From Fulvivirga sp. M361 (lineage in GTDB: Bacteria > Bacteroidota > Bacteroidia > Cytophagales > Cyclobacteriaceae), in the NCBI RefSeq assembly GCF_007097395.1, contig NZ_VKDC01000010.1, positions 111,683-175,682 on the forward strand: a stretch of DNA of 64,000 nucleotides, in the 5' to 3' direction. The notes below the pieces were generated by a model. It was given only the letters and a program-made list of their open reading frames with translations. It did no database searches and was not told where the DNA came from. The position numbers and the translations under genes were made by a program. Of the stretch, positions 40,681 through 50,070 are shown piece by piece. Every line of letters begins with the position of its first letter. Position 1 is the stretch's first letter.

Positions 40681-42028
40681 GTTTATTCAATCCATTTTTC
40701 ACTTCCGGAGCAGACATAAAGAGCTTCCAGATAAGCCCTGTTCTCTGGTTTTCGATCATCACAGGTATAGGGCCCTGGTCTATAGCAAGGTACCGGGGTA
40801 AATACCATTTATGTTGAAAACTGAAAGCATCGTAGGGTCCGTACTTTCCTACAAGGGTATCTGCTTCCTGGTAAAGGAATTTTAGCATCTCTATACTCTC
40901 CTTAGGAGTATAGGGAAATGATGAAAGTGCAGCAGTGGGTGAAATAACGCCCAAATCACGATCTGGCCGGTGGGATGAATACCCTTTCATAGAATAACTT
41001 GAGGTCATGCCCCAGCATTTTTCACCATAGCCTTCATAATCATTCGGGTTTTCCACACAATGCCGGTAGTGTATCCTGGCATGGTTCTCATTCAGTTTCC
41101 AGTAGTCCCCGTATTTATCCTTCAGAGTAGTCGGATTCAATCCGAGGTAAGAATAATGCGCCCAAAACAACGGACCGACGGGAGAATCATTGGTCTCATA
41201 GTGATTCAATATAGTTCTTAGCCCATAGTATGTAGTGTCCCTGGCAATGATACCGTCTCTGGCCCACCCTTCATGATATACAGCCTCACTTACGGCATGC
41301 GTAGGAGAGGCAGCTGCCAGCACGTACATGATCAGGCACTCATTGTACCCGCGTACGTCAAAATTCATGTCCCAACCATAGTTGGGTGACCAATGCCAAT
41401 ACAATACATTTTCACCGTCACGGGTGTGCCAGTCAAATTCCATATTCTCCCACAGGGTGTTGATGCGTTTTATCAGTTCGGTCTCCCGGTCATCTTCTTC
41501 GTTCAGGTATTGGCGAACCGTTAACAGACCTGCCGCCAGGAAAGAGCTTTCCACGAGGTCACCACCATCGTCTTTCTTACTGAACGGTTTTACTTTACCT
41601 GTGGTACCGTCCCACCAGTGGGGCCATACGCCATGAAAAGTATCCGCTTCTTCCAGGAAGCCAACGATCCTTTCAAACCGTTCCAGTCCTTCCGCCCGGG
41701 TTACAAACCCCCGGTCAATACCTACCACCAGGGCCATTAAACCAAACCCGGAACCGCCGGAGGTCACTATGTTTTTGTCATGGTTAGGGTAAATATTATC
41801 CATGTGTATCCTTTCTCTGGCCATGCCACTGTTCGGCTCGGCACCCTCCCAGAAATACTGGAAGGTCTGGTACTGGACCAGGTTGAGCAGAGAGTCTGAG
41901 GAGATCACCTCACCCTGATCGTGGGAAGTATTTGCAGTACCTTCGGAAGTATTACAGGCATACATCCCCATACTTATCAGTAATAGGCTGACGCTGGAGG
42001 TGAGAGATGTTCTGATCTTATGTATCAT
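40661..42028 (-). CDS. GH144-like endo-beta-1,2-glucanase (glycoamylase fold), lipoprotein
   Basis: A 455-residue lipoprotein (signal ending GMYAC). The body matches the glycoamylase-like (PF10091/GH144) family: TFQYFWEGAEPNSGMARER, GGSGFGLMALVVGIDRGF, FHGVWPHWWDG, YNECLIMYVLAAASPTHAV, FWAHYSYLGLNP, DLGVISPTAALSSFPYTP and AIDQGPIPVMIENQRTGL. Known GH144 enzymes are (alpha/alpha)6 endo-beta-1,2-glucanases. The tandem upstream gene encodes a second copy with extra N-terminal domains. It would cut the polymer at the surface or in the periplasm before GH3. Confidence 0.86.
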   Translation of the reverse strand: MIHKIRTSLTSSVSLLLISMGMYACNTSEGTANTSHDQGEVISSDSLLNLVQYQTFQYFWEGAEPNSGMARERIHMDNIYPNHDKNIVTSGGSGFGLMALVVGIDRGFVTRAEGLERFERIVGFLEEADTFHGVWPHWWDGTTGKVKPFSKKDDGGDLVESSFLAAGLLTVRQYLNEEDDRETELIKRINTLWENMEFDWHTRDGENVLYWHWSPNYGWDMNFDVRGYNECLIMYVLAAASPTHAVSEAVYHEGWARDGIIARDTTYYGLRTILNHYETNDSPVGPLFWAHYSYLGLNPTTLKDKYGDYWKLNENHARIHYRHCVENPNDYEGYGEKCWGMTSSYSMKGYSSHRPDRDLGVISPTAALSSFPYTPKESIEMLKFLYQEADTLVGKYGPYDAFSFQHKWYLPRYLAIDQGPIPVMIENQRTGLIWKLFMSAPEVKNGLNKLGFTYE

Positions 42029-42049
42029 ATTTACAGGTTGGGTTTTTAG

Positions 42050-44017
42050 TTAAAAAATTTCAAATTTTAATTTTTCTAATCCGGCTGTTATTTCTTCATT
42101 GCTCATAAAAAGGTCCCACAGCAATGCCGTACGATGATTTTCTATCATTAGAATGATCGGACCCTGGTCTATGGCCAGGTAAGAGCTCGCAGTCCAGTTT
42201 TCGGTAAGGTTAAAAGCATCGTAGAAGCCGTATTCACCCCACAAACGGTCTCCCAGGAGATAATAAAAATGTTTGAGAGCAGTCATCGATTCTTCCGGGG
42301 TATAGGGCATCGCGGAGAGCGCCGCGGTAGGTGTGATCACGCCCAGGTCATTATCAGGAGCGTGGGCAGAATATCCCAAATGGTTATCACTGGCTGTAAG
42401 CCCCCAACAGGAGGAGCTGTATCCTACATAATTTAATGGGTTATCCACTACATAAGCCCTGTTGATCAAGGTATGATTAACATTCTGTTGCCAGTAATCA
42501 GCGTACTGATCTTTTAGCTTTCTGGGATCTAACCCCAGGAATGAATAGTGACTGAAGAATAAAGGCCCTCCAAGGTCAGGACCCAGTGGCAGGTCTGTAG
42601 TGTAAAAAGTCCCTCCATTGGCCATACCTCCGCTACGTGCCCATCCGTTATGATACACCTCAGCGCTAACCGCATGGGTGGGTGAGGCCGCCGCCAGCAC
42701 ATAAACGATCAACGATTCATTCCAACCCCTGATGGGAAGGTTTTTCTGCCACCCTGCATTGGGCGACCAATGCCAGTAAAGCAGCTCCTGTCCTCCCTGG
42801 GTAAACCAGTCCCATTCCACTTCTTCCCATAACCGGTTGATAGCAGTAATTATGTTTACTTCTCTCACATTTGTCTTGTCCAGGTATTGCCTTACCGTGA
42901 GCAATCCCTGGACCATGAAGGCCGTTTCCACCAGGTCTGCGCCATCATCATTGTTACTAAAAGGGATGGTTTCACCAGTAACGCCATCCATCCAATGCGG
43001 CCAGGCTCCATGAAACCGATTGGCGGAGCTCAAAAAATTGACGATGGTCTCCAGCCGGTCTATGCCTTGCTCACGAGTGATAAAACCTCTTTCGATACCT
43101 ACTAAAACAGCCATCACGCCAAACCCGGAACCTCCTATGGTCACCAGGTTTCCTGAGGTATTGCGCTCACGTATCAGGCCGCTGTTGGGGTGGGCAAAAT
43201 CCCAGAAGTATTTGAAGGTCTGCTGCTGGACCAACGTGAGCAATTCTTCGTCGGTGACTTCGGGAAATTTGAAGGTAGAATCCAGCTGAGTGTAGAAGTC
43301 AAAAGAAAAGCCGGAAAATGAGTAGTCCCTGGCATTGGTTAAAGTGGAGGAAATATCAAACTTATATTTAGTTAAATAGTCCATCTCCGATCCTGTGCTA
43401 ACAATTAAAGATCTACGATTCTCCAATAAATCAAAGTCCAGTACTTCTGAAAATGTGGGTCTTTTTAGGGTAATTACTTCCGAAAAATCAGTGGATAGAT
43501 CTAATTCTTCCGAAAAATCGATTTGAAAACTTGCCATCGTCGGTATATTTTGAGCGATAAGTGACGTATTAAAACTTTCCCCATTTAATAGAATACGTTC
43601 CACTTTTATTTCACCGTTAGCAGTCATAAATTCAAACGTTTTGGCAGCGAACTTTTCTGAGTTTTCCCCCATGAGTTGATCGGAAATGATCAAACGGTAG
43701 CTTGTCAGGAAATCCAACACATCATGGTCTATGGCTACCGACCTTTTATCAGATGAAAAAGTAAACGTTAGATCTATTTCTTTCTCGCCTTGCAACAGTG
43801 TGACAGCGCTTGCAACCGTATTCGTATCAATTTGCTGTGTGAATTTTACATTAATGGTCCTGTCAACTGGTATCAGGGTATTTTCATTTGAAGCACTGAG
43901 AGGTATACTCCCCACCAGAACCTGCTCAATTTCTATTTGGACAGATACCTCGGGTGATTCGTCATCGGAACATGCCAGATGGAACAAAGCAAAAACCACA
44001 ACCAGTATTCTAACCAT
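42050..44017 (-). CDS. GH144-like glucanase with N-terminal Big_5 domains, lipoprotein
   Basis: Start chosen at ATG 44017 (MVRILVVVFALFHLAC lipobox, then acidic SDDE), which suits a surface lipoprotein; the frame is open to 44098 but that extension is not signal-like. Residues about 25-225 contain two Ig-like Big_5-type units (NVKFTQQIDTNTV and FSEELDLSTDF patterns). The GH144-like domain follows to the end (TFKYFWDFAHPNSGLIRER, FHGAWPHWMDG, WNESLIVYVLAAASPTHAV, DLGVITPTAALSAMPYTP). The Big_5 part likely positions the enzyme away from the membrane. It is 21 bp upstream of the second GH144 gene. Confidence 0.86.
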   Translation of the reverse strand: MVRILVVVFALFHLACSDDESPEVSVQIEIEQVLVGSIPLSASNENTLIPVDRTINVKFTQQIDTNTVASAVTLLQGEKEIDLTFTFSSDKRSVAIDHDVLDFLTSYRLIISDQLMGENSEKFAAKTFEFMTANGEIKVERILLNGESFNTSLIAQNIPTMASFQIDFSEELDLSTDFSEVITLKRPTFSEVLDFDLLENRRSLIVSTGSEMDYLTKYKFDISSTLTNARDYSFSGFSFDFYTQLDSTFKFPEVTDEELLTLVQQQTFKYFWDFAHPNSGLIRERNTSGNLVTIGGSGFGVMAVLVGIERGFITREQGIDRLETIVNFLSSANRFHGAWPHWMDGVTGETIPFSNNDDGADLVETAFMVQGLLTVRQYLDKTNVREVNIITAINRLWEEVEWDWFTQGGQELLYWHWSPNAGWQKNLPIRGWNESLIVYVLAAASPTHAVSAEVYHNGWARSGGMANGGTFYTTDLPLGPDLGGPLFFSHYSFLGLDPRKLKDQYADYWQQNVNHTLINRAYVVDNPLNYVGYSSSCWGLTASDNHLGYSAHAPDNDLGVITPTAALSAMPYTPEESMTALKHFYYLLGDRLWGEYGFYDAFNLTENWTASSYLAIDQGPIILMIENHRTALLWDLFMSNEEITAGLEKLKFEIF

Positions 44018-44141
44018 TTCCGAAAAATAAACTGTAGTTATCAAAAAATTCATTTTTAGCGTGGTCCTGACCCAGGTGGCTACAAGGACCAGGACCACAA
44101 ACTAACTTTAAATCAGCCTGATCTTTTGATCAGGAATTAAT

Positions 44142-45263
44142 CTATTCCATCATTTTTTGTATTTCAGTTTGTGGTAATGCCACATCAAAAATCCTTAACT
44201 CATCAATAAAGCTTTCATCTGACAGGTGACCCCATTCCACAAAGCGAGGTGATCCGGAAGCAATGGACAGCACATCACAGCCGGTCCAGTCTACGCCGGA
44301 AAAGCTTCCTTGCCTGGCCACTTCACCGTTAATATAGACCACACATTCGGTGGAAGAAATAGTGAAGGCCAAAAATGCCCAATCAGCATCAGCAGGCAAA
44401 TCGGCAGCTTCACCACCGTCAAACCAGCTGTCCCCGGTCCCATGACCTACGTTTAATTTAAACCGTTGCTCTCCATTCGCATTTTCACGAAAAAACCTGA
44501 ATCCATTATCACGGTTGTTCATCGGCGGGGTATCGTCAGGCGGGCCCATGACCAGGATACCTGCGCGGTCCGGAGAAGCATTTACTTTATACCAAAAAGT
44601 GGCGGTAAATTCGCTGTTTGTGAGTTCAGTGGTAGGAAAAGTCAAGTAAGAATCAGTAGTACTGGCCAATGCATTAGGTCCCGCTGCACTGGCATTTGCA
44701 AACCCCGGAGTCCCTACCTCAGTAGCCAATGTGCCACTTATTTGCTCTTTGTAGTCAAAGTTAAACGACCAGTAAGCTACCTGCCCGTCCGGCACATAGG
44801 GAGGTGGTCCAACGGTATTCAGCAACCTGTTTACTCCACTGAAGTTACCAGCCTCTGCTATTTTCCCTCCGTCAGTTGCCTGGATGTCTTCAGACAATAC
44901 CAAATTATAAGAGCTATTGTTTTCCAGCATACTGGAAGGGGTAATGGTCACTACATTGTCAACCAAATTAATGGTAGTTGGGATCTCATCGTCTCCATCA
45001 AAAAGCTTTATACTTTCTGAAGTGATACTTGCTGCATCTACCGTCTTGGAAAAGGTAACCGTAAAGAAAACTTCTACCGGCACATCTCTTGCATCATTCG
45101 CAAGTGTGGCAGTAAAAACAGTGCCCGATCCAAAATCAACTCCTTCATATATAATCTCCGAGACCAACAAGGGTCCCGTATTAACTTGCACATCTTCTTT
45201 ATCGCAGCTTACCATAACACTCATAGCAAGCAGTACAAATGATATTTTTTTTAGTACATTCAT
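44142..45263 (-). CDS. Big_5 + LamG surface glycan-binding lipoprotein
   Basis: A 373-residue lipoprotein (signal ending MVSC, then DKED). Residues about 35-150 resemble the Big_5 Ig-like unit seen in the downstream GH144 protein (VFFTVTFSKTVDAASITSES, YNLVLSEDIQA). Residues about 160-373 are a LamG/ConA-like domain (GQVAYWSFNFDYKE, FTATFWYKVN, WAFLAFTISS, VYINGEVARQG, FIDELRIFDVALPQTEI). Its position directly after SusD is where surface glycan-binding proteins sit. It probably holds the polysaccharide at the surface. No catalytic motif seen. Confidence 0.82.
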   Translation of the reverse strand: MNVLKKISFVLLAMSVMVSCDKEDVQVNTGPLLVSEIIYEGVDFGSGTVFTATLANDARDVPVEVFFTVTFSKTVDAASITSESIKLFDGDDEIPTTINLVDNVVTITPSSMLENNSSYNLVLSEDIQATDGGKIAEAGNFSGVNRLLNTVGPPPYVPDGQVAYWSFNFDYKEQISGTLATEVGTPGFANASAAGPNALASTTDSYLTFPTTELTNSEFTATFWYKVNASPDRAGILVMGPPDDTPPMNNRDNGFRFFRENANGEQRFKLNVGHGTGDSWFDGGEAADLPADADWAFLAFTISSTECVVYINGEVARQGSFSGVDWTGCDVLSIASGSPRFVEWGHLSDESFIDELRIFDVALPQTEIQKMME

Positions 45264-45287
45264 TTTTTAAGTCTTTTTATCCTCTAA

Positions 45288-46778
45288 TTAATAGCCTGGG
45301 TTTTGCATCAATACATTGCCCGACAAATCAATCTCACCTTGAGGGATGGGTAATAATTCATGTTTCCCTACCGTATAATTTGTTTTTCCGGCAGCATGTA
45401 ATACCTCGCGTGCTATGCCCCATCGTACAAGATCAAAAAAGCGCTCATGTTCCATGGCCAGCTCTATCCTGCGTTCGTGCTGTATGGCAAGCCTTAACTC
45501 GTCCTTATCAGTGGTAGTCACTTCCGGTAAAATGTCTGCCGTTCCCCTGGCTCTCGCTCGGATCCATTCTAATTTCTCCAGGGCCTCTCCGGTCTGCCCA
45601 AGCTCATTGGCCGCTTCCGCAGCCATAAGTACCACATCGGCATACCGAAGCAGCCTGATGTTCACCCAAACCCCGGCCTGTGCATTGGCGGCCAGTCTAA
45701 AAGCAGGATCAGTATATACTTTTTGGTTATACCTCGGATTAGGCAGGTCATCGGGTACCGTTTCTCCATATGGCGTGGTTTCCCCGGCAAATAAAATGGT
45801 AGCATCTCGCCTGGGGTCTCCATCTTCATAGGCATCTACAAGGTTTTGAGATGGCGAATTAAATCCCCAACCTAAGTTCCACTCTCCGGAGCCCCTTACA
45901 CCTTGTACCTGGCCATATTGACTACCAAAATCATTGGTTTGAAAATCTGCATTACGTAATGCCTGCACTTCAAAAATAGAGCCGCTGTTATTCTCACCGT
46001 CTTCAGTAAAAATTTGATCGTAAGAAGTGTTAAGGTCGTGTAACCCTGACGCGATAACACTTTGTGCCAAAGGCAGCGCCTCTCCCCATCTTTTTTGGTA
46101 CAAATACACCTTGGCCAGCATACCTTCTGCCGCTGACTTTGTTACCCTGCCCATAAAAAACTCATCCCAGCTTACCGGCAAGTTCGCTATAGCCTCAAGC
46201 AGGTCTTCTTCTATCAACTGGTAAATCTCTGCCTCTGAAGACCGCGGGGTTACAAAATCATCATCCACATCGATCACATTAACGATCTTAGGAACTCCAC
46301 CAAAAGACCTGACGAGGTTGAAATACAGATAGCCTCTGATAAAGTGCGCTTCGGCCCGTGATGTATTATATTCTTGCTCGTCTAATTCATCTCTTAATTC
46401 TTCTGCCAGTTGCAGCACAAGATTCGCCTGGGCAATAGTTTCATAATGTGCACGATAAAAGCCTGATACCAGTCCATTGGTAGGTAACAGGGTAAAATCA
46501 TCCATCTCTTTTTGTGCAGCGCCATCTGCCGGTGTACTGCCCTTATCAGCATCATCAGACCGAATACTGGTAATGCCGACGAAGGCAAAGGTATGCAGAT
46601 TAAAGGCCCTCAGATCCGAATACATACCAAATACAAAGTTAGATAAGCCTCCTCCTTCAGGATAAGTATCTTCCGTAAACCTGCCCAACGGCTCTCTTTC
46701 CAGATAGTCTTCACAGGAAGTGACCAACGTACCCAGCGTCAATAAGAGAATAAATTTATGTTTTAAAAATTTCTTCAT
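45288..46778 (-). CDS. SusD-family (RagB/SusD) glycan-binding lipoprotein
   Basis: A 496-residue lipoprotein (signal ending TLVTSC) with the SusD N-terminal block CEDYLEREPLGRF and the TPR-like helices of the family (AEAHFIRGYLYFNLVRSFGG, RYADVVLMAAEAANELGQ). The C-terminus has ERRIELAMEHERFFDLVRWG, the family hallmark. SusD covers the extracellular face of the SusC barrel and captures oligosaccharide. It is 11 bp after susC and 24 bp before the LamG lipoprotein gene. Confidence 0.95.
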   Translation of the reverse strand: MKKFLKHKFILLLTLGTLVTSCEDYLEREPLGRFTEDTYPEGGGLSNFVFGMYSDLRAFNLHTFAFVGITSIRSDDADKGSTPADGAAQKEMDDFTLLPTNGLVSGFYRAHYETIAQANLVLQLAEELRDELDEQEYNTSRAEAHFIRGYLYFNLVRSFGGVPKIVNVIDVDDDFVTPRSSEAEIYQLIEEDLLEAIANLPVSWDEFFMGRVTKSAAEGMLAKVYLYQKRWGEALPLAQSVIASGLHDLNTSYDQIFTEDGENNSGSIFEVQALRNADFQTNDFGSQYGQVQGVRGSGEWNLGWGFNSPSQNLVDAYEDGDPRRDATILFAGETTPYGETVPDDLPNPRYNQKVYTDPAFRLAANAQAGVWVNIRLLRYADVVLMAAEAANELGQTGEALEKLEWIRARARGTADILPEVTTTDKDELRLAIQHERRIELAMEHERFFDLVRWGIAREVLHAAGKTNYTVGKHELLPIPQGEIDLSGNVLMQNPGY

Positions 46779-46789
46779 GACTTCGCTGT

Positions 46790-49700
46790 TTAAAAGTTAA
46801 GATTAACACCAAGTGTATAGGTAGCCGGCACCGGATAAACTCCATCATCTATGCCTGACCGTATGGGCGTACCTCCACTGACTTCCGGGGAGTAGTTCCT
46901 GGCTTTGTGAAACGTCAATGGGTTTTGGGCATTGATATAAACTTTGGCGCTGGTCATATTGAGTTTACTGAGTATGGCAGAACTCAAATTATATCCTAAG
47001 GATATGTTCCTGATCCTGAAGTAATCCCCTGGGTCCATGAAGTAAGTGGAATGTAGGAAGTTGTTGTTCCTCGTATCATCCATGATCGGTTCAGTATTGG
47101 AAGTACCAGGCCCTACCCATCGGCCCAGGCGCTCTTCTTCATAGTTAAGTATGGCAAAGCGTGACCGGGACCTTTCTCTATAAATATCATTACCCGCTAC
47201 CCCTTGCATTTCAATATCCAGATCAAAATTTTTGTATGATATGCCAAAGGACAACGCATAGATAACTTCAGGAATTGGCGAACCGATGAATGTGCGGTCT
47301 TTTTCTGCGTTGAATACACCGTCTCCGTCTACATCTTTGAACCGTATATCTCCCGGCTCAGCCATGCCGGCCTGTGGAGACGCTGCGATCTCTTCTGCTG
47401 TCTGGAAAATACCTTCCTGCACCAATCCAAAGAAAGACCCTACCGTCTGGCCTACTTCGGTCACGGAGTTTTGACGAACAATCTGAAATGTTATATCATC
47501 TCCAATGGATGTAACTTCATTATCTACTGTGGTGAAATTACCTCCTATTCTGTATCTTACATCAGGTGTCAGGTTCTCTTCCCAGTTGGCACTTAGCTCT
47601 ATGCCTTTGTTCACAATACTTCCCAGGTTCGTTAATAGGTTAGGCGCCGGACTTCCACTTGGAAGATCAACTAGTACCAGTAAGTCTTGTGATTCACGAT
47701 TATAATAGGCAAAGTCTGCCGATAACCTTTCGTCTAAAAGCAATATTTCAAATCCTACATCAATTCCCTTGACCGTTTCCCATTTCAAATTGGGGTTGGC
47801 CAAATAGCTTGGAGCTACGGATGTGAACACGTTTTCACCAAATACGGCAGATTCTGCATTACTCAAAACGGGAAAGAAGCGATAATTACCTACTTTATCA
47901 TTTCCTAATGCCCCCCATGATCCTTTGATCTTCAGAAAATCAACTAAGGGAATGTCTTTCATGAAACCCTCTTCTGAAATGACCCAGCCTACGCCTACTG
48001 AACCGAAGTTACCCCAACGTTCATTCGGTGAAAATTTGCTGGTACCATCCCGACGATACGTAAGGTTTAACAGGTATTTGTTTTGATAGCTATAGTTCAG
48101 ACGCGCCAGGAAAGAAAGGAACGATTCTTCAGACGGCAAGTTTTCATTGGGGGTAAGGATCCGTTGCGAAGTGTTATCATCACCAATGGATAAATACCAA
48201 AAGTCTTCATCGTCGGGAATGTTGATAGGACTCGTAGTCTGCCTTGTGGCTTCAATTGTCAGTCCTTTAGAAGCATACCTGGAAATAATACCTCCTACTG
48301 CCGTTAGATCATGGTCTCCAAAAGTTTTATTGAATGTAAGGATATGGTCCGTTTGGTAAGTGGTGAATCTTACCATTTCCTGCCTTACACTTGTGACATC
48401 GTTGAACTGCGCGCGTTCATCGCCCGTACCTATTTCAAATATGGGCTGAAAGGCCCTTTCCTCATTAAAGCCCCAATCCCCATAGGCGGTGGACTTCCAG
48501 GTGAAGTTTTTCAAAAATTTTACTTCTACCCAACCTGAAGCCACAAACCGAAAGCCTTCGCTGATGGTGCGGCGATCGAAAATTTCTGTTAAGGCCACTG
48601 GGTTAGCCACCTGTGCTCTTTGAATAGTAGGTGTCGGGTTCCAATTGCCCTCTTCATCTGTTGGTTCTACCACTGGAGCAGCCCACAGTGCATTAGTAAT
48701 ACCGATGCGTGTAGGATTTCGCTCCCAACGGTAGCCGTTGATATCAGCTCCCACCTTCAGATGATCATTTATGGTCAATTCATCTCTTAGTCGAGCCGTA
48801 TACCGGGTATACTCGTCGTACTTCTGGACACCATCCTGCTTCAAATAGCTGAGACTAAAACTGGCCTGGTTGTTTTCCGTCCCTGAACGAAAACTGATGC
48901 TATTATTCGAGATAAATCCTGTACGAAGTATTTCATCCTGCCAGTCCGTATCCGAATTACCGTATTGACTAAAATCAAAAGCCGGCCCTCCAAGGTTTGC
49001 CAATTGCTCATTATACAAAGTTTGAAATTCAGCCGCGTTGGTGAGTCCAATTCTTTCATTGACGCGTTGAAAACCGGCATAAGAGTTCACATTGACAGTA
49101 GTCTGACCTTTCTCTGCCTTTTTGGTGGTGATAATGATAGCGCCATTCGCCCCTTGCACTCCAAATACGGCAAGGGAAGAAGCATCTTTTAATACTTCTA
49201 CTGATTCTATATCCGCCGGGTTAACAAAATCTATATTATCGGTGAATATGCCGTCAACAATAAATAGAGGTGCCACTCCATTAATTGAGCCCACACCCCG
49301 TATACGTATAGTAGGCGCAGCTCCGGCCTCGCCACTGTTAGTGACCAGCACACCTGACGCTTTGCCCTGAAGAGCATTTAATGCATTAGGTACAGGCTGT
49401 TCGGCAATATCGGTACCATCAATAGAACTGATGGAACCAGTCACATCACGCTTACGCTGTGTGCCATAACCCACCACCACAATTTCCTGGAGCTGGCTTA
49501 CGTCCAGTACCAGCGCGACATCAATGACCGACCTCCCATTTACCCTTACCTCCTGGGCAGTAAACCCAATGTAGGAAAAGACAAGAATATCATCGGCATC
49601 TACTTCAAGGGAATACCTACCGTCAATGTCTGATGCGGTACCTTTATTGGAGTCTTTCACAAGAATATTCACTCCAGGCAAAGGATCCCCGTCACCTTCG

Positions 49701-49804
49701 GATACCACGCGACCCGTTACTATACTTTGTGCCTGTACCTGGCCAAAAATTAAGAAGTACAATGGCACAAATACGGTAAAGAACGATTGTAAAATTTCTT
49801 TCAT
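46790..49804 (-). CDS. SusC/RagA-type TonB-dependent glycan transporter
   Basis: A 1004-residue SusC-family outer-membrane transporter. After a signal peptide (up to about GQVQAQ), a carboxypeptidase-regulatory-like domain (about 28-115, VTGRVVSEGDGDPLPGVNIL) leads to EIVVVGYGTQRKRDVTGSIS and the plug (about 120-235, SIDGTDIAEQPV, LFIVDGIF, VEVLKDASSLAVFGVQGANG), then the barrel. There is no STN domain before the plug, so it is not of the type that signals to a FecR/ECF pair; another regulator is expected. First gene of the PUL operon. Imports oligosaccharides together with SusD. Confidence 0.95.
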   Translation of the reverse strand: MKEILQSFFTVFVPLYFLIFGQVQAQSIVTGRVVSEGDGDPLPGVNILVKDSNKGTASDIDGRYSLEVDADDILVFSYIGFTAQEVRVNGRSVIDVALVLDVSQLQEIVVVGYGTQRKRDVTGSISSIDGTDIAEQPVPNALNALQGKASGVLVTNSGEAGAAPTIRIRGVGSINGVAPLFIVDGIFTDNIDFVNPADIESVEVLKDASSLAVFGVQGANGAIIITTKKAEKGQTTVNVNSYAGFQRVNERIGLTNAAEFQTLYNEQLANLGGPAFDFSQYGNSDTDWQDEILRTGFISNNSISFRSGTENNQASFSLSYLKQDGVQKYDEYTRYTARLRDELTINDHLKVGADINGYRWERNPTRIGITNALWAAPVVEPTDEEGNWNPTPTIQRAQVANPVALTEIFDRRTISEGFRFVASGWVEVKFLKNFTWKSTAYGDWGFNEERAFQPIFEIGTGDERAQFNDVTSVRQEMVRFTTYQTDHILTFNKTFGDHDLTAVGGIISRYASKGLTIEATRQTTSPINIPDDEDFWYLSIGDDNTSQRILTPNENLPSEESFLSFLARLNYSYQNKYLLNLTYRRDGTSKFSPNERWGNFGSVGVGWVISEEGFMKDIPLVDFLKIKGSWGALGNDKVGNYRFFPVLSNAESAVFGENVFTSVAPSYLANPNLKWETVKGIDVGFEILLLDERLSADFAYYNRESQDLLVLVDLPSGSPAPNLLTNLGSIVNKGIELSANWEENLTPDVRYRIGGNFTTVDNEVTSIGDDITFQIVRQNSVTEVGQTVGSFFGLVQEGIFQTAEEIAASPQAGMAEPGDIRFKDVDGDGVFNAEKDRTFIGSPIPEVIYALSFGISYKNFDLDIEMQGVAGNDIYRERSRSRFAILNYEEERLGRWVGPGTSNTEPIMDDTRNNNFLHSTYFMDPGDYFRIRNISLGYNLSSAILSKLNMTSAKVYINAQNPLTFHKARNYSPEVSGGTPIRSGIDDGVYPVPATYTLGVNLNF

Positions 49805-50002
49805 ACCATTTTAGTGTTTAGATGTTTGACTTGATCTGCCCGCTCACAAGGAGCGTGCAGGTAATGCTAATCCAGTATTTAGGGGGCAACAAGTATTGAA
49901 GGGGTATTTCTATTAAAACAACGCCTGAATGGCCCGTTTTTCAGAGGGTATTATGACGCTTTAATCACAACAAAAAAGCTCTTTCCAGTACTTTAAAAGT
50001 CC

Positions 50003-50015
50003 GAAAACGTTTGCA
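50003..50015. promoter_or_regulatory. Operator-like palindrome upstream of susC
   Basis: GAAAACGTTTGCA contains the palindrome AAACGTTT with a central CG, as in LacI-family operators. It lies about 200 bp upstream of the susC start, in the 266-bp spacer after the sensor gene. No LacI-type regulator is in the window, so it could be chance or a site for the sensor protein. Confidence 0.25.
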
Positions 50016-50070
50016 CATATCGCTTTATTGGCAACATGTGTAATGGGACAGCTGAATTACCCGATCTCAC

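Noticed and set aside
44466..45020. 184-codon plus-strand frame opposite the LamG lipoprotein gene
   Set aside because: It is antisense to a well-supported LamG/Big_5 gene in a tight operon; the translation is Arg/Cys/Ser-rich and featureless.
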